Part shown: in pieces, positions 6,669 through 7,452 of the stretch | How the letters are laid out: each line of letters starts with the position of its first letter | Position numbering within the stretch: the stretch's first letter is position 1 | Assembly: GCA_946221045.1 (NCBI GenBank) | Contig: CAMIIY010000089.1 | Coordinates: 1 to 7,452 of the forward strand | Direction: 5' to 3' | Length of the DNA: 7,452 bases | From: an uncultured Oceanospirillaceae bacterium | GTDB taxonomy: Bacteria; Pseudomonadota; Gammaproteobacteria; Pseudomonadales; Balneatricaceae | The notes under the pieces: generated by a model | Database searches by the model: none | Told to the model about the DNA's origin: nothing | What the model saw: only the letters and a program-made list of their open reading frames with translations | Program-made: the position numbers and the translations under genes

Positions 6669-6797
6669 CTACGGCCTGAAATCCTTATGCTGAACATCTA
6701 AAAGATAGATCTTTGCGAGATCAATGATGTTGCAGCGCAGTTGCTCGATTATACGTAATAACTCTGCAAAGTCTCCATAGACCTCCTGAATATGCAT
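6669..6797 (-). CDS. Doubtful 42-residue ORF, possible HxlR-like remnant
   Basis: From the ATG at 6797 the minus strand encodes 42 residues (MHIQEVYGDFAELLRIIEQL, then RCNIIDLAKIYLLDVQHK and a short tail), with no ribosome site at a usable distance. The frame is open further upstream to a TGA at 6884-6882, 70 codons in all. The upstream part reads ATLDVLSNKW, which together with DFAEL loosely recalls the winged-helix start of HxlR regulators (LDVLGGKW and RFGEL). The match is short, no start codon precedes it and about three residues would be missing. It could be a relic, a leader peptide or chance. Confidence 0.22.
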   Translation of the reverse strand: MHIQEVYGDFAELLRIIEQLRCNIIDLAKIYLLDVQHKDFRP

Positions 6798-6888
6798 TAT
6801 CCATTTGTTTGATAATACGTCTAAAGTGGCATGGCCCGGGTTTATGACTCTGTGTAAGCGCGGGCTGAAAAATCCAGGTAATCAGACT

Positions 6889-6918
6889 TTGCAGCTGTTT
6901 TGGTCACACAGGTAGAAT
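6889..6918 (+). promoter_or_regulatory. Weak candidate promoter for the SUKH gene
   Basis: TAGAAT (6913-6918) is a good -10. TTGCAG (6889-6894) lies 18 bases upstream as a poor -35. Transcription would start near 6925, leaving a 20-nt leader that just holds the AGGAG ribosome site at 6933-6937. One arm of the inverted pair overlaps the -35. Confidence 0.35.
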
Positions 6919-6944
6919 AGTAAAAATTTTTCAGGAGAACGCTG

Positions 6945-7349
6945 GTGGATGACACAATTGAACGGTTAAGAGCGGTGAATATGGATGTACCCACGCCGCT
7001 TGAATTGCCGGATGAAGATTTGCTGGTTGAGATTGAAGAGGCGATGCTGATCGGCTTGCCGCGAGAGTATAAGCAGTTTCTGCTGGAGGTGAGTGATGTT
7101 GTTTATGGCGCTCTGGAACCCGCTACCGCTGCAGATTCCGGCTCACATACCTATCTGCCGGATCTTGCAGCCAGGGCCTGGGATGAGGGTTTGCCGCGTT
7201 ATTTAATCCCGGTGTGTGAGTCCCCTCTGGGGTTTTATGCGATCAACCCGGAAGGAGTGATTGTATATTGGGCCGAAGGTGAGATGACAGATGACGAGTG
7301 GCCCACTATCTGGGATTGGGCTGAAGCCGTCTGGCTAGAAGGCGCATAA
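6945..7349 (+). CDS. SMI1/KNR4 (SUKH) family protein
   Basis: Small acidic cytoplasmic protein of 134 residues. The pattern IEEAMLIGLPREYKQFLLEV (30-49) fits the SUKH core helix and strand (lP.eYk.fLl). The C-terminal half has SPLGFYAINPEG, VIVYWAEGEM and WPTIWDWAEAVW, typical of SUKH-1 proteins. SUKH proteins are known as immunity proteins in polymorphic-toxin loci and as scaffolds in fungi. This copy stands alone with no toxin or secretion gene in view, so its role is unknown. The start is GTG at 6945, chosen because AGGAG at 6933-6937 lies seven bases upstream; the ATG at 6949 is in another frame that stops after a few codons. A terminator follows directly after the stop. Confidence 0.88.
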   Translation: MDDTIERLRAVNMDVPTPLELPDEDLLVEIEEAMLIGLPREYKQFLLEVSDVVYGALEPATAADSGSHTYLPDLAARAWDEGLPRYLIPVCESPLGFYAINPEGVIVYWAEGEMTDDEWPTIWDWAEAVWLEGA

Positions 7350-7378
7350 AAAAACCGGAGCGATTGCTCCGGTTTTTT
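7349..7378. terminator. Bidirectional intrinsic terminator
   Basis: CCGGAGC (7355-7361) and GCTCCGG (7366-7372) form a perfect 7-bp stem with a 4-base loop. It is flanked by an A-run on the left and T6 on the right, so it can work on both strands for the SUKH gene and the gene converging from the right. Confidence 0.93.
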
Positions 7379-7392
7379 GTAAGTGCAGGTGA

Positions 7393-7452
7393 TTACTTGA
7401 TGCGGGTAGCGACGTAATGACCTGGTGCTGCTTCAAGAGAACTATAGGTCTC
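7393..7452 (-). CDS. C-terminal end of a gene, possibly class I PHA synthase
   Basis: Only the last 19 codons are inside the window. They read ETYSSLEAAPGHYVATRIK and stop with TAA at 7395-7393. The pattern Y..LE.APG.YV then basic residues resembles the C-terminus of class I poly(3-hydroxyalkanoate) synthase, for example the YRAIEPAPGRYVKAKA end that I recall for Cupriavidus necator PhaC. The match is short, so the product is inferred. The gene converges on the SUKH gene and shares its terminator. Confidence 0.55.
   Translation of the reverse strand, partial: ETYSSLEAAPGHYVATRIK

Larger units (their letters stand above)
6556..6944. other. 389-base divergent intergenic region between mqo and the SUKH gene
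   Basis: No well-supported gene is present. It must hold the mqo promoter (minus) and the SUKH promoter (plus). An exact 11-base inverted pair occurs at 6764-6774 (CTGCAAAGTCT) and 6884-6894 (AGACTTTGCAG). The short palindrome AAAGAT-AG-ATCTTT is at 6701-6714. A minus-strand open frame, described separately, covers 6669-6881. Confidence 0.5.

Noticed and set aside
6775..6788. Perfect AGGAGGT on the minus strand followed by ATG
   Set aside because: The ATG is only two bases after it, and the frame stops after nine codons. It may be fortuitous.
1..7452. Mobile element, CRISPR or phage island
   Set aside because: No transposase, integrase, spaced direct repeats or tRNA attachment site was seen. 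The genes are mostly chromosomal types.

Overview
The window reads as chromosomal DNA of a heterotrophic, probably marine gammaproteobacterium, most like the Oceanospirillales. The grounds are the gene set (a PAS/GGDEF/EAL signalling protein, a NorM-type MATE pump, a DUF3080 lipoprotein, malate:quinone oxidoreductase and an apparent PHA synthase end) and the moderate base composition. Genus cannot be fixed from the sequence alone. No phage, insertion sequence, CRISPR, rRNA or tRNA was seen.

Layout. Bases 1-1434 (+) are the 3' part of a PAS-GGDEF-EAL gene whose true start lies left of the window. Its GGDEF domain is degenerate and its EAL domain looks intact, so it should act as a c-di-GMP phosphodiesterase. 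It converges with a minus-strand two-gene operon: the NorM-type pump (3786 to 2473) followed by a DUF3080 lipoprotein (2480 to 1431), which overlap by 8 bases. The convergent stop codons at 1431-1434 overlap by 4 bases. Bases 3787-4450 contain no intact gene but are not empty. They hold a decayed C-terminal piece of a succinate-semialdehyde-dehydrogenase-like (GabD) gene on the plus strand, with its last 24 codons in a different frame. After it come a sigma70-like promoter and a leader of about 160 nt feeding a CspA-family cold-shock gene (4451-4651).

Bases 4686-4716 form a terminator that can serve both cold-shock and the converging small YkgJ-like cysteine-cluster gene (4982 to 4746). Upstream of ykgJ lies mqo (6555 to 5035), which has its own terminator at 5003-5033. 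Bases 6556-6944 are a 389-base divergent intergenic stretch with an uncertain 42-codon minus-strand reading frame. Bases 6945-7349 (+) encode a stand-alone SMI1/KNR4 (SUKH) protein with a GTG start. It shares a bidirectional terminator with the last 19 codons of a converging gene, whose C-terminus resembles class I PHA synthase.

The genes do not form one pathway; this is an ordinary housekeeping and accessory mix. The best second-look items are the GabD relic, the unusual start region of the pump, the structured cold-shock leader and the degenerate GGDEF domain. I found no convincing new multi-gene system.
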